A stretch of 64,000 nt of DNA from Oenanthe sinensis (taxonomy: Eukaryota > Streptophyta > Magnoliopsida > Apiales > Apiaceae): the NCBI GenBank assembly GCA_028671895.1, contig CM053803.1, positions 45,320,786-45,384,785 of the forward strand. Reading direction: 5' to 3'. Of the stretch, positions 1 to 11,559 are shown in pieces; within the stretch, counting starts at the first letter, position 1; every line of letters starts with the position of its first letter. The position numbers and the translations under genes were made by a program. The notes beneath the pieces are model-generated. The model was not told the DNA's origin. It ran no database searches and worked only from the letters and a program-made list of their open reading frames with translations.

Positions 1-2
1 CC

Positions 3-1742
3 AACATTGAAGATGGCGAAGAAGATGATCCAACTCCTCCCCAAAGTCCAAATCAACAAACTCCTATTTCAACACCATCAAGTTCAGAAAGTAGCAGTAG
101 CAACAGTTCAGGGGGAGCACCAAGAAAAATGCGGAGTCTGAATGACATCTATGATGCAACAAGTCCGGTACAAACAACATTTGATTATTCATTATTTTGT
201 TTAATGGCTGAATGTGATCCAGTGACATTTGAGGAAGCTTCTGAAGAAAGCAAATGGAACAAAGCCATGGATGAAGAAATTGGTGCAATCAAGAAGAATG
301 ATACTTGGGAGCTCATAGATCTTCCAGAAGGACACAAAGCAATTGGTGTCAAATGGGTCTACAAAACAAAGACCAATCAAGAAGGAAAAGTTCAAAAGTA
401 CAAGGCAAGGCTAGTTGCTAAAGGCTACAAGCAGAGATACGGGATTGACTACGATGAGGTATTTGCTCCAGTTGCAAGAGTTGATACTATACAACTTCTT
501 ACAGCAATTGCAGCTCAGAATCAGTGGAAGATTTATCAGATGGATGTGAAGTCAGCATTTCTAAATGGTTATCTCGAAGAAGAAGTCTACATTGAGCAAC
601 CTCCCGGATATATTCAAAAAGGTCAGGAAGATAAAGTCTACCGGCTAAAGAAAGCACTGTATGAGTTGAAGCAAGCCCCGCGAGCATGGAACACTAGGGT
701 TGATGAATATTTTCAGAAGCATGATTTTGTGAAGAGTCCGTACGAGCATGCACTCTACACAAAAATAAATTCAAAGGGAGATATTATGATCGTGTGCTTA
801 TACGTGGACGACATGATTTTTACTAACAACAACCCTGATATGTTTGATGACTTTAAGAAAGTTATGACTAATGAATTTGAGATGACAAATATTGGTCAAA
901 TGTCGTACTTTCTTGGAGTCGAAGTGAAGCAAAGCAAAGATGGGATTTTTATGTCACAAAAAAAATATGTTGAACAAATCCTTAAAAAATTCAGAATGGA
1001 AGAATGAAAGCCAGTGAGTATGCCAGCAGAAGCAAGCATAAAGCTTAATGTTGATTCAATAAGAGAGTTGGTAAATCCGACATTGTTCAAAAGCTTGGTG
1101 GGAAGTCTGAGGTACCTAACTTTCACTCGTCCCGATATTATGTATGCAGTTGGATTGGTTAGTAGGTACATGGAAAAGCCGAAGCAAGATCATTTCATGG
1201 CAGCTAAAAGAATTTTGAGATATTTTAAAGGTACAATTAATCATGGTTTATTTTACACACATTCTCAAGATTCAAAATTAGTTGGCTATTCAGACAGTGA
1301 TTATGGTGGTGATTTGGATGACGAGAAAATCACTTCGGGATATGTTTTTCATATCGGTTCAACAATATTTTCGTGGTCTTCAAAGAAGCAACAAACAGTT
1401 GCTCTCTCGACATGTGAGGCAGAATACATCGCAGCAGCAGCGTGTCAAGCTATGTGACTAAGCTACATATTAGGAGAGTTAAATCTTGCAAAAGATGATC
1501 CGGTTACTATCTATGTGGATAATAAATCTGTTATTTCTCTCGCGAAAAATCCTGTGTCACACAGTCGAAGTAAGCACATCAATATAAAATATCATTTTAT
1601 TCGAGAACAGGTGAATGAAAAAATTGTGGAATTAGTGCACTGTAGGACCGAAGAAAATTTAGCAGATATTTTTACGAAACCAGTGAAGCCGGACATATTT
1701 CAGAAAATGAAAGAAAAGCTCGGAATGCAAAGTCGGGTTTGA
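3..1742 (+). pseudogene. copia pol: reverse transcriptase and RNase H, two in-frame stops
   Basis: One reading frame stays open from base 3 to 1742 except for TGA at 1005-1007 and TGA at 1455-1457, so no frameshift is needed. Visible motifs: KWVYKTK at the start of reverse transcriptase (RT), the catalytic YVDDMIF around 810, ALSTCEAEYIAAAA of RNase H around 1400, then YHFIREQV and ADIFTKP near the C-terminus. The second TGA falls where copia proteins usually have Trp (CQAxWL), so a TGG to TGA change is likely. YELKQAPRAW replaces the usual YGLKQAPRAW. In a live element this protein would copy element RNA into DNA. It is broken here unless the stops are read through. Confidence 0.9.
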
Positions 1743-1749
1743 GGGGGAG

Positions 1750-2287
1750 TGTTAGAATTCAAACCCTCGTAAAAGTTGTAGTTATATTATTAAAAATGCA
1801 CAGTCATGCAATTCCAGAAAAAATGGTGTGCTATGTTAAGTTTGTCAAACTGTTTTTATTATCTAGATAGTCAAATACGTGTAGTAATAAAAGAAAGAGG
1901 AACATGGCACTCTAAAATATTTACATGCAGCAGCTATCTATGAACCCATGTAAGTCATGTTTAAATCCTAGAAATAAGGTGGTTGTCTAGCGTGTTAACG
2001 CAAGGGATGAGGTCAGCAGATTGTACACTATATATATGGGTGTGCATGCATATTAATAGATTGTACCAAGAGAGAAATATATAGCAGAAAAATGGAGCTC
2101 AAGCTCTTTGTATTAGTATAAACGAAAAAGGCTGTAGCCTTGCTGTGTGCAACACATGAGCTGTATCTTCATTAAGTATAATAAAAGTGTTGTGTTTTAT
2201 TATCAAATTATATTATTCCATATACATATATATACCAGGTGCTTTGAAAGTTATAAATTTTGTGTAAAGCTTATCACGTTTCCAACA
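1750..2287 (+). repeat. 3' LTR of the first copia element
   Basis: It starts TGTTAGAATTC directly after the purine tract and ends TTTCCAACA, giving the usual TG...CA ends with short inverted termini (TGTTAGAA / TTTCCAACA). Length is 538 bp. TATA-like sequence (ACTATATATATGGG) lies near 2026-2040. The 5' LTR is outside the window, so LTR divergence and target duplication cannot be assessed. Confidence 0.85.
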
Positions 2288-2438
2288 ATCTGATCATTGC
2301 CAAAAATAAAATTAAAATTGGAATATAATGTTCTTCCTTCAGGCTCCTCAAATTTTCAGAAACAGTATACATACGACCACTGAGATTAAGAAAAGGAGCG
2401 AACTATAGAAAAACATACAAACGTAGTATCGTTTAAAC

Positions 2439-2672
2439 TTATGGCCAGATACATATCTGAGCAATTTTCCAAGAATGCATCTCCTTCTCTGCAGTTGAGG
2501 AACCCCATGCACAATGATAAACAGTACTATACCAATTCCCCGTCTCATCTCTGATAATATCTCTAACATTGTCTTTCGATGATTGTTTACATTTCTCAGC
2601 AGGATCACAGTCGATTGCGATATCGTGCTGGCCTCGAACTAGAGCTTCCAGCAGCAACATGAGAGAAGCCAT
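2439..2672 (-). CDS. possible small 77-residue protein, not recognised
   Basis: An ATG-started 77-codon frame with four cysteines and no family I recognise. A TATATATA run lies 40-50 bases upstream of the ATG at about 2714-2723, which is the only support for it being a gene. It has no clear signal peptide or known domain. A second minus-strand frame overlaps it (2348-2608), so chance is a real alternative. Transcript evidence would decide. Confidence 0.2.
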   Translation of the reverse strand: MASLMLLLEALVRGQHDIAIDCDPAEKCKQSSKDNVRDIIRDETGNWYSTVYHCAWGSSTAEKEMHSWKIAQICIWP

Positions 2673-2792
2673 ATCCGATTGTCCTGAGATAAGCTTATCT
2701 AGCTAGCTCGATCATATATATAAACAGAGTTACACACGTACGTGCTTTCATGCATTATAAATACATGGCCCAACTAGCATAGACACCACCGC

Positions 2793-2854
2793 ATGAGGAG
2801 GGAAGTGAGTAAAAAGTAGATAAATGAGGAGGGAAGTGGGTAAAAAGTAGATAA
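2793..2854. repeat. 31-bp tandem duplication, two copies
   Basis: The 31-bp unit beginning ATGAGGAGGGAAGTGAGT is repeated head to tail at 2793 and 2824 with a single A/G difference in the part compared. It is non-coding and lies just left of the Stowaway-like MITE. Confidence 0.85.
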
Positions 2855-2881
2855 AATTATTGAATCAATTAATAAAATATA

Positions 2882-3023
2882 CTCTCTCTGGTTCTAAATA
2901 ATTGTCTTTTGATTTTTTGACACACATATTTAGGAGTAAAAAACATATAAATATATTTAATAATAATTATAATTTTTTATATCAAATAAAAATTTAAAAT
3001 CTATTATTTGGGACTGGAAGGAG
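2882..3023. mobile_element. Stowaway-like MITE (Tc1/mariner type)
   Basis: Terminal inverted repeats (TIRs) resemble the Stowaway consensus: left CTCTCTCTGGTTCTAAATAA and, read from the other strand, right CTCCTTCCAGTCCCAAATAA. The element is about 142 bp, AT-rich and non-coding, and is flanked by TA on both sides (2880-2881 and 3024-3025), the target duplication of this superfamily. Several TIR mismatches indicate an old copy. Confidence 0.8.
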
Positions 3024-3025
3024 TA

Positions 3026-4965
3026 ATTGATTAGAAAGTTAATGAGAGTTGGTGGGAAGTAATGGGTTCATTTAGTTTTTTTAATTATTAAATCTATATT
3101 ATTTTTAAAAAGTTTAAAAATATAAAAAATTGGAAATGACAACCTAGAATAGAAAATGTAAAAAATTAGAATGGACACAAAGAGTAACACAATTTATATC
3201 ATTTGAAATGAATTACATATTTTCAGATATATAAGGTTTGAAATGCGGTTGCATAGGCCAACATTCCAACCCAATAATTTTAAGTCAAATATTGAAACTT
3301 TATCTAGCACCATTGGCCCCAAAAGCCTCATTTCTAGAGTTTAAACTCACTCCATAACTGCCCAACAGCCCAACTTGTGGTGCACATTATCAAGGGATTT
3401 ACATTGATTTGCGCCAGGTACTTTACTCCACAAGTATTACAACTCTGCTATCAGTAAAACATTAGAGAAAGAGCAATGTACAAATGTACAATCAATAATT
3501 ATCGAACATTTATATCATTATTGCTTCAAAATTTATCTGCAAACCTAATATATCTGATATTCTTGGTTTCACAGGGGTACACATTCGTTTTTGTAAGATT
3601 CACCCATGTTTCTTACATTGTACAGAACAAAAAATGAACATTCCTTTTTTTAAGTCGAACAATTCAACCACAACTTTCAATTTATTAGGCCAAGATATAA
3701 GCCATTTCTTAACATATAAATTTGATCAAACTCCTCATCTACATCCTAAAAAAAATCACTCATGTTCATTATGTTTTACAAAATCACCCTCCCACTACTC
3801 ACCTTGTATGCATGATAGGTTCATAATTAATACATCTTTAATACCTATTTTATGTTTGTTTTCATAATTTTATTAGTTAATTAATTAATTTTTATTTTGT
3901 TTTGTAGGAAATTAATTAAAATCAGAATTGTAACAGAAAAAGGAGAATACAAGGAAGGAGGTGGAGATTACTTGGAGGAAAAGAAAAAGGAGATAAAATC
4001 GAATGCTTGTTGGAGAAGAAAAAGGAATAGAAGGAAATATTTAGAATTCAATTTGTAATCGATATAGAAAACCTACATTATTTCCCCTATATATATGGGT
4101 CTCCTCTCTTGTATTTTAAGACCTGAACCTGCACCTTAACTTCAATTTTAGTTTTCAATAATTAGGAGTAGGAGTAGAGTATTTTTATTTTCTTGATCTT
4201 TCAATACAAACAAGTTTTTATCTCTCAAACACTTTTTATGTTATTTGTTATTTGCATGTCTTATATTAGTTGTTTTGTTTTCTTCTTCAAGCATGTCTAG
4301 CTAATTCTCTAGCCCTAGGATGAAGATGAAGTTAGTTGATTATTTTTAGTATTTATTTGTTCCTATTATTTGATTCTCATAATTTTTCTTGGTGTTTAAT
4401 TGTTTGATTAACAAAGTGATTTTGATATATTATTGTTACCGAATTTATTTTTCATAGCCTATGCTTGCTCCATGAAGTTTTGATGGGTTATTGTTAGATA
4501 ATAAGTTTCATAGTATATGCTTGTCTCGTTAATTGATATTTATTTGATGAAGAAAGAGAATTGATTTTTAGGGCAAGTTGGATATTAATTGTGATTAATT
4601 AATGGATTCGGATTCTTAGGTTTTCCATATTTATTTGTTCTTATTTGCTTATTAGGTTAAACAAATCTCATCTCAACATTATTTGTCTAGTCTGCCTGAT
4701 TTATTTATTAGGGTTTGGAAATTTCATAGTCTCTGAGGATCGATCTGTGATTGCTACAATTAAACACTGTGCGCTTGCAGTATTTCAACACATCAATGCA
4801 CAAACTCATTTACGCTAATCAATCCCATCTCTTTTACACACTTAAGCCTCCACTGAGTCTTGAAGTGGCCAAAACCGAGGGATCCGATGAATGTTTTTAA
4901 CCAATCTACCAGTGACAACACATTGTATAAGAGCTAGCTCTATTGCCCGTGTGATCGTATGAATT
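3026..4965. other. Intergenic DNA downstream of the gibberellin 2-oxidase, possible LTR relic
   Basis: No gene is seen here. The stretch at about 4080-4796 looks like the right part of an old LTR: CTATATATATGGGTCTCC near 4089 resembles an LTR TATA region, an A/T-rich R-U5-like stretch follows, and it ends GCGCTTGCAGTATTTCAACA. No primer-binding site or coding remnant follows, so this is only a suggestion. The ORF at 3634-3867 is low-complexity and unlikely to be real. Confidence 0.35.
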
Positions 4966-7313
4966 TTAACTTTCTGTCATTGTATCATCGTTGTAATTGT
5001 AACTATACTTGAACTGATCAAGACGTCGGCATGCCAAACGTAGAGAGAATGCGGCTTTCTTGAATTCACCCCAAGTGAAGGGCTTGTAGAGATTTGGACT
5101 GTGGGATGAGACCATCTGTGGTAAAGGAGAGACCATTGCATTGAGGGATGGTGCACTGAAGTACATCATAGATAGTCTTGGCTTGTTGGAGTTTGCCATT
5201 ACTCTATGTCTAACACTCTTGAACCTATCGTTTGTCAAAGCCTACATTACAAAACAAAATGTCAGCAGAGCTAATTCAGTTCACCAAACATGTTTCATAC
5301 ATTTTATACGGATATTTACTATTGTGTAACTTTGTTGCTCAAGTAATTACCTGAAATGTATCACCAACAAGTACACAAAACTCGGTGGGGTTGGGAGGAA
5401 CAGAGATCCAAAGTCCTTCACGTGAACAAATTTGAAGGCCCCCAACATCATTTGATCGCAAAATGGTCAAGATTTGAGGGTCTGAATGTTCTCCAAATCC
5501 GACACGAGGAGTACCATTGTTTGTAACATTAGTATCATGCATTTGAAACTTTGAAATCGGATTCAAAACCTTTTGATTTTGATCAAATGGAGGATAATGA
5601 TTGACACGGAAAACAGAATCACTTTCGACATCATTGATGAGTCTACTCAATGTAGATTTGTCTCTGATCCCTAAGCCTTCCTCCACAAGATCAAGAATAT
5701 CACATGTGAGCTTTCTTACAGCTTGTACATAATCATTAACAACACAACTGCAATATAACAGGAGAATCTGTGAGTCATTTAATTAATTCTTAAACTCTAC
5801 TTGTCAAATCGCCATACCAAACTATTTGACTTACAAAAATAATTAAAAACATATGTTTGCATAATAAAATATGCAAAGATGCTTTACAGCTGCTAAATCA
5901 AGAATGAGTAAAACAAGTCGCAATCTTGACATCTGCAAATACAAGGGACATACCCAAGTTGACCTAAATAAACAAATAGAGAAAGTTGACATATCACATT
6001 GTTGATCAATTGATGAAATATACAGATACAAGCATACATATAGTTGTGTCCGCCTAATGTATGTCACATTTTCTTGTTAGTTAGGCAATGTTTGGCCTTG
6101 TTTTTCTATATATCCGGCAGGTTTTACCAACAGAGATACATAAATACAGTATCAGGATAGGAAATTAGGTAGTAACATACTTCAATTGCATGTTGCAATT
6201 GTTTTGACATTGTACTTAGTAGACTCCGCGTTGTATTCGCTCTATGCACGTGTAACTATTTTGACTAGAATATGATGTCGTTTTCATTAGTCGAATACCA
6301 AACATCGACCAAGGAATGATTTCATACTTTTTTTTATCTCTACTGTTTTTCGGAGAAACATGCTGCAGTACTTAGAGTCCGTAGTTAACTAATCAAATTG
6401 ACTATAAAAAAATCAAACAAGCCACTTGAATTGGGACAGAGGAGTAGTATAGTTAATTAACCAGAAATCTGACCCAAAGATTGCGAAGAAAATAAGTACT
6501 TGGTTAATAATATATGGCCCGTCTACTGTCCCCCTGAGCAGGGGGATGATCACAATGCTGACCACATAATATTATATGCATATATAACTGATAAATTATA
6601 AATTTATTGCTAAACACGCAATGCAAAAACTTCTGGGGAATACTTGTGAAAAGTTGACTATTGCAGTATGTCCAACAGAAGAAGGTGACAGGGATAAATT
6701 TCTAAATACAGAACAATGACCTTTGCCATCTTTTTCCCTTTGGTAAAAAAGTCAAGAGAAGATTGAGAGTTCGAGTTTCAGCGAATGCATCAACTTGTAA
6801 GAATTTAAAAATCTCAAGTTTCCGCGACAGACCATTATCACAGAATTATACTACTAACTTCAGAACAATGTTGCATGTCATCAATATATGTATAATTCTA
6901 AGAATTAATTATCAAATCTTAGTAAATTACCTAAATTTTTCGGGGTCATTGGAGATAGCTTTAGTTCTTTGAGGAATCGATAAAGGATTGGCATCAAGCA
7001 AGAGATATTCGAGTTCACCCATATCTCCATGAAAGCCAATACTTTTGCAACCATAACCAAAGGGAGTTGGAGGTCCAGCTTCTTGTTTTTCGGAAGCTGG
7101 CTTGGCGAAAAAATCGTAACTTTCTTCTTCAATTCTTGAAATGATTTCATCAGGAACCCCATGATTAGTGAGCTTAAAGAAACCATGTTCTTCACAAGCT
7201 CTAATAATAAGTTGGGAAACTAAAGTCCTGTCCATTGAAAGATCAATGGTTGGGATTCCTATAGCTCTACATGTTTTCTTGTTGCGCATAAGGTTTGGAG
7301 ATTGCACACCCAT
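4966..7313 (-). CDS. GA2ox: gibberellin 2-oxidase (2-oxoglutarate/Fe(II) dioxygenase), 3 exons
   Basis: Predicted 351-residue enzyme that inactivates gibberellins by 2-beta-hydroxylation, using 2-oxoglutarate, Fe(II) and O2, presumably in the cytosol. Exons on the minus strand: 7313-6931, 5747-5351, 5241-4966; introns of 1183 and 109 bp have GT-AG ends and keep the frame. The ATG at 7313 is chosen because the reading frame upstream of it has only a GTG. An N-terminal DIOX_N domain comes first. GFGEHSDPQ supplies Fe ligands His215 and Asp217, SVRHRVM supplies His272, and RLS (Arg282, Ser284) is the 2-oxoglutarate contact. The GFGEHSDPQILT...NDVGGLQI block is typical of C19-type GA2ox. Length matches the family (about 330-350). 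No stop or frameshift is seen. The subclass number cannot be set from memory. Confidence 0.93.
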
Positions 7314-7444
7314 ATTTATTTTTCGAGTTTGAGATACGTTTTCCACTAGGTTGTTGGAAATCGAATTGAAGTTGGTAATTAGTAGAAGAACGATGTTTTA
7401 GAGTAGGAAAATATTTTGAGGGAATATTGCTTGGCGTGGTCAGC

Positions 7445-7452
7445 TATTTATA
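7445..7452 (-). promoter_or_regulatory. TATA box of the gibberellin 2-oxidase gene
   Basis: TATAAATA on the minus strand, 132 bp upstream of the ATG at 7313. This implies a 5' untranslated leader of roughly 100 bases. It is the only good TATA element in the 200 bp upstream. Confidence 0.6.
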
Positions 7453-7453
7453 G

Positions 7454-8881
7454 TGAAATAGAAGAGAGAGAAAATTTAATTATTTATTTTAATATGTAAA
7501 TACGGTTTATGGTGTGGAAGAGTTTTGAGTACCGGCCACCAATTATATATTCTACCGGCTTCAATTATTATCGAACATGAGAGGAATATAATTGACTCTC
7601 GAATTTTCAAGTACTTTGTAAGTATAGTGAAGAGCATTAAAATTTTAAATGTTTGAGAAGACTTATATTTCATTGATCCAAAATATAAAATATTCGATGG
7701 GACTAATAATATTGATACAAAATATGTACATCGGCATATGTAATTATGAATTTTGCAGTTCTACAAATGTGCGCATTTAGTTGAGAAATGAATAATTAAT
7801 GTGAATAAAAAAATTCAAAATAAATTATTAAAGATAACTATATAGTCAATACACCTTAACATACGTATCAAAAATCAAAACGCCATCTAATTTAGAATAG
7901 AAATAGTACATATAAATTTACGGATAAAATACATTAATTAACATATAAAAATTAAAATGACAAATAATTAGGACGCTTTAAAATTCATGTTTCGGATGCA
8001 TATATTTTCTAAGTTCTAGTCTTGTATGGAAACCTGGCAATTTGGATAATCGAATCGGTTTTGGATGGGATTAATTTTCGATTATGATATGTTTTGAGTA
8101 TTGTTCTAATTGAATCAGATCTTATTCGAATCAGATCTAGTTCGAATTAAAATCGGATGAATTTCGGATTAAAATTATATTAAGTTCGGTTCGGATTAAG
8201 TTTCGTTCAAAACATTTACGATCAGAAAAATATAGCTTGGATTAATCTTGGATTAATTTTTAATTACAATAAAACTAAAATAAAAATCGTTCAATATATT
8301 TATCGAAGTAATATCTTATTCATTATCAATCTCTTTCTGTTTTTTAATTTGTGAGACTTTAAAAACTTATCTTATTAATAAATATATTAAAGGTAATATA
8401 AAATAATATAAGTTTTTAAAACTTTAATTTTATAACCATTTTAATTTTTTGATATAAAGTAATTTTAAATATAAAGTTTGCGTAAAAATAAATTAATTTA
8501 TTAATAAAAAGTGAGTTAATATATAGGCTATAGGTATGGCCCATTAAAATATAACAATTAGATTAAAATTTAATTCATCTATTACTAATTCGATGTAATT
8601 CGTATTTATATCGAATCTGATATTGTATTCGGTTCAAATAATTTTGTTTCGGTTTTAATCGGTTCCAAGTTGTTATTTGATAATTTTCAAATAAATTTTC
8701 GGTCAATATCAATTGGTGTTCAAATTCTTATTGAATTATGTAATTTGAATATAAAAACGGTTCTATATATTTTGATTTAATTTTTCGAATCCGAAACCAT
8801 TTTGCGAGGTGTACATAAATGTTAGTTGATGATCTGAATTTATCCATTTACATAAAGAAATACCCGAAATTGCCGGTAAAA
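7454..8881. other. AT-rich upstream region, no gene; possible degraded transposon
   Basis: No coding sequence is supported. The part from about 8030 to 8815 is rich in TTCGGATTAA and TTCGGTTC words and starts and ends with weakly matching inverted sequences (ACCTGGCAATTTGG... / ...CCATTTTGCGAGGT). That layout fits a degraded hAT-like non-autonomous element, but no clean target duplication is visible. Confidence 0.3.
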
Positions 8882-8890
8882 AATAAATAA

Positions 8891-9975
8891 GGATTTTTTT
8901 GATGTGTGCACATGGACACACACCAACAACTACGGTAATTTTTTTTTATGAGTTGTCAAATTTTCATTGGTTACATCCTTATTAATAATAATGGTCCCAC
9001 CATGTATGCACAAAAATCATCACCAATAAAAATTTGATAACTAAAAAAAAGTACCGTAGTTGTTAATGTATGCCCACGGGTAGGGGTGTACAGGGGTTGG
9101 TTAAACCGATCAACCCAATCCAAATTGACCTTATTTCACCCGATCCAAACCGATTTTTTTCAAACTAAAACGTCTTTAGATTGAAAAACTGTAAACCCGA
9201 TTTAAATGGGTTGGGTACGGGTTTTGATTTTTTTAAACCAATCCAACTCAAGCCGATTAAAAAATATATATACTGATTTATAAACACATTACCGGACCAT
9301 ATACATAAGCCCATTTACCATTAGCACTTAGCAGTACTAGTCACTTACTAATTGTAATGTAGTTTGACATATACATTTTACAGCATGAATACTAGCTTGT
9401 ATAATTACTTGCCTGAACATAGCACAGAGCTAGCTGCTATTGGATCATTTCAGATTTCATAGAATGTTCTTTGTCTAATTAAGTATTATTGGTACATTAC
9501 TTGCCACCCTATGGTCATTTTCTAATTGGAGAGTATGTGTTATTATCTTCTGAGACTTTAACTCCCAAGTCCCAACCTCCTCTGATGAAAGAGAGTTGAG
9601 GCAAGTCATTGATACTAGTTTTGGCAAGTCATTGTTTTTTGCCTGTGTGCTAGGGATATAAAATATTCGGTTATAACTTAAATATTTGAAACTTATTTGG
9701 ATGAAAATTAGTAATATTTTGATGAATTGTGTAACTTTCATTTTTAGTTTACTTGGATAGAAAAAAAATATTTTATTTATTTGTTAACCCGATCAACTCG
9801 ACTCAAACCGATTCAAATCGAATGGATTAGATTGGATTGAATTATAAATTTGATTTTAATAAATTAGTTTGAAAATTTTTTAAACCTATTAAATTGGATT
9901 GGGTAATAAATTCTCTCAACCCGTCAAACCCGAACCATGTACACCCCGATCCACGGACACACACTACAAAGACCC
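8891..9975. mobile_element. Mutator-like MITE, split by a nested hAT-like insertion
   Basis: Long terminal inverted repeats of about 47 bp: the left arm is 8891-8937 (inner end CCAACAACTACGGTA), the right arm is 9052-9080 plus 9958-9975. The element is flanked by a perfect 9-bp direct repeat AATAAATAA (8882-8890 and 9976-9984), the target size of Mutator-like elements. The repeat is simple sequence, which lowers its weight. Removing the inner element and one copy of its target duplication leaves a 208-bp foldback MITE whose interior is also partly palindromic (TTGTCAAATTTTCATTGG / CCAATAAAAATTTGATAA). Confidence 0.75.
9081..9949. mobile_element. hAT-like non-autonomous element nested in the MITE
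   Basis: The 869-bp non-coding element starts TAGGGGTGTACA and ends TGTACACCCCGA, hAT-type TIRs. Subterminal sequence is rich in CCCGATCCAAACCGATT-type words in both orientations. Its 8-bp flanks CCCACGGG (9073-9080) and TCCACGGA (9950-9957) match at 6 of 8 positions, as an old hAT duplication would. It interrupts the right arm of the surrounding MITE exactly. Confidence 0.75.
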
Positions 9976-9984
9976 AATAAATAA

Positions 9985-11234
9985 ATATTATAGGGAAGAA
10001 AAAAAAGGAGCAAAACGGCAGATTTGCGACCCTACAAAAGCAGTCGAGGAAAAAGAGTAGTAGCAGCGGCTGTTTGTCTAATCGGTAGCAACCCATTTGA
10101 CCAAACATGGTCCAGTCTTTTATTACGATCCCCGATACGCGGATGTTGTTTTGACTTCTCATCCCACCCTCAAACACCTCACATGTTACAGTACTACACT
10201 TCCACAGTCAAGCTTTGTTAATACAGTACTTTGTACTAAGTTGTAACGCGGCATTAGACTTAACTGCGAAATATTATACACTCTAATGTAAGCCTAATTA
10301 TTAGTACTAAAAGTTGTGCTTATGGCACAGAATTGTGCCCCACAGGCACAGAATTGTATAAAAAATAATTTTTTAATTAGTTTTGATTTTATTAAATGTT
10401 ATGAATTCTAATATATTCATATAAATTTTATTGATTAAAACCTTTCAAATTGTTATATTATTACTGTAATATCATTTGAAAACAATTTTTTATAATTAAT
10501 TTTGAAACACTAACATTACTCAAGATTAAAATTATTTTTCATAATTAATTTTTGAAATCTTGTCAAGGATAACATCAAAAATTTTTAACTATTTTTAAGG
10601 AATCGATGAGAACATGATCAACTCTATTGGGTGATGTGAGGTTGAAATTGAAGGGACAAGAAAAAATATTCTTGTATAAGTAGTCATTTAATTCCATTAG
10701 TACAATACGTTAGGGGTGTGTCTAAATATAAATTCGTGCAAACTCGGTCCAAAACAGATAATATCATATTATTGTGGAGTTAAGTCTTGTTTGCGACCCA
10801 ACAACTGATATCAGAACCAAAATTTGACTCGGTACCTTGTAGGTAATGGACCGCGGTTGTTCGATGTGGGCGACCCTCGGTGAACACACAAAAAAAATAA
10901 ATATGTGGAGTCTTGTTTCGAAAGTCTTCCTAATATGATGATGTGACCACGCCTCCATGGATATCCAACGAGTTCACAATGAGAGCCTCTCACATCGGAC
11001 AACCGCAATCCATTAGTCTCAAAATCCTAACCAAACATTTAGCTCTTATACCACTTGTTGGGAATTCGGTTGACACCACCCAACAAATTCTAACTTTATT
11101 ATATCACAAATTTTCTACGATATACCTATAATCTTACCTAAAAAAATAATAACTTTTATATATAATTTTAAGGTTCAGAGTTGAAATTATAATTTTTTTA
11201 AAAAAGATTGAAAACCCTGCCTCTCTCTTGAGCA
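9985..11234. other. Intergenic DNA with a diverged long inverted repeat
   Basis: No gene is supported. Between about 10770 and 11095 two roughly 110-base arms face each other: CAACAACTGATATCAGAACC and ATGGACCGCGGTTGTTCGAT on the left match, with differences, the reverse complement of the right side (GACAACCGCAATCCAT; TTATACCACTTGTTGGG). This looks like an old foldback transposon or two facing LTR fragments. The ORF at 10024-10221 has no recognised domain. Confidence 0.4.
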
Positions 11235-11485
11235 GTCACCCTAATATTTTGTGAGGGCTTTCATCGGTTTTTACCGATGGAAAGTCCCAATCTTTTTTAC
11301 CTTTTTATTTTTCTTGATTAAACTTTTATTTTTCTTCAATATTTTCTGAGGTGCTTTTCGTTTTTACCTTCCTATATAATTTTTGGGTTTTGTTTAGTCT
11401 ATCCTCCTTGTGAGAGTTTGGTTTTGATTTAGTGTTATTCATGTTAGAGATTATAGATTTGCAGGATTTTCATGGGTTTGATTAT
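11235..11485 (+). repeat. Dispersed repeat, copy 1
   Basis: This stretch, with CATCGGTTTTTACCGATGGAAAGTC as a hairpin-like landmark near 11263, aligns by eye with 55150-55385 in the same orientation. Shared landmarks include GAAAGTC(C/T)CAATC, GTTTAGTC/GTTAGTC, GAGAGTTTG and GATTTTCAT(G/T)GGTTTGATT. Similarity is patchy. No coding potential is seen. Confidence 0.6.
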
Positions 11486-11498
11486 GTGATGTTGGATG

Positions 11499-11505
<7 letters not shown>

Positions 11506-11559
<54 letters not shown>
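11506..11559. repeat. TA microsatellite, left flank of the solo LTR
   Basis: Near-pure TA dinucleotide run with one TGTA interruption, directly abutting the LTR at 11560. The run resumes at 12344-12391 beyond the LTR. Confidence 0.95.

Larger units (their letters stand above)
1..2287 (+). mobile_element. Ty1/copia retrotransposon, 3' part, cut by window edge
   Basis: The window opens inside the pol gene of a Ty1/copia LTR retrotransposon. Order on the plus strand: linker rich in Ser, Pro and Glu, reverse transcriptase, RNase H, purine-rich tract GAGGGGGAG at 1741-1749, then the 3' LTR. The 5' LTR, gag, protease and integrase lie outside the window. Two in-frame stops make it non-autonomous as it stands. 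It belongs to a different family from the SIRE-like elements further right: it lacks their repeated short words and has no extra ORF between pol and the LTR. Confidence 0.93.

Noticed and set aside
7311..7346. Upstream start of the gibberellin 2-oxidase at 7346
   Set aside because: That codon is GTG; the first ATG in frame is at 7313 and gives a normal family length.
10024..10221. 65-codon plus-strand ORF
   Set aside because: Short, overlapped by a minus-strand ORF and without any recognised family or gene context.
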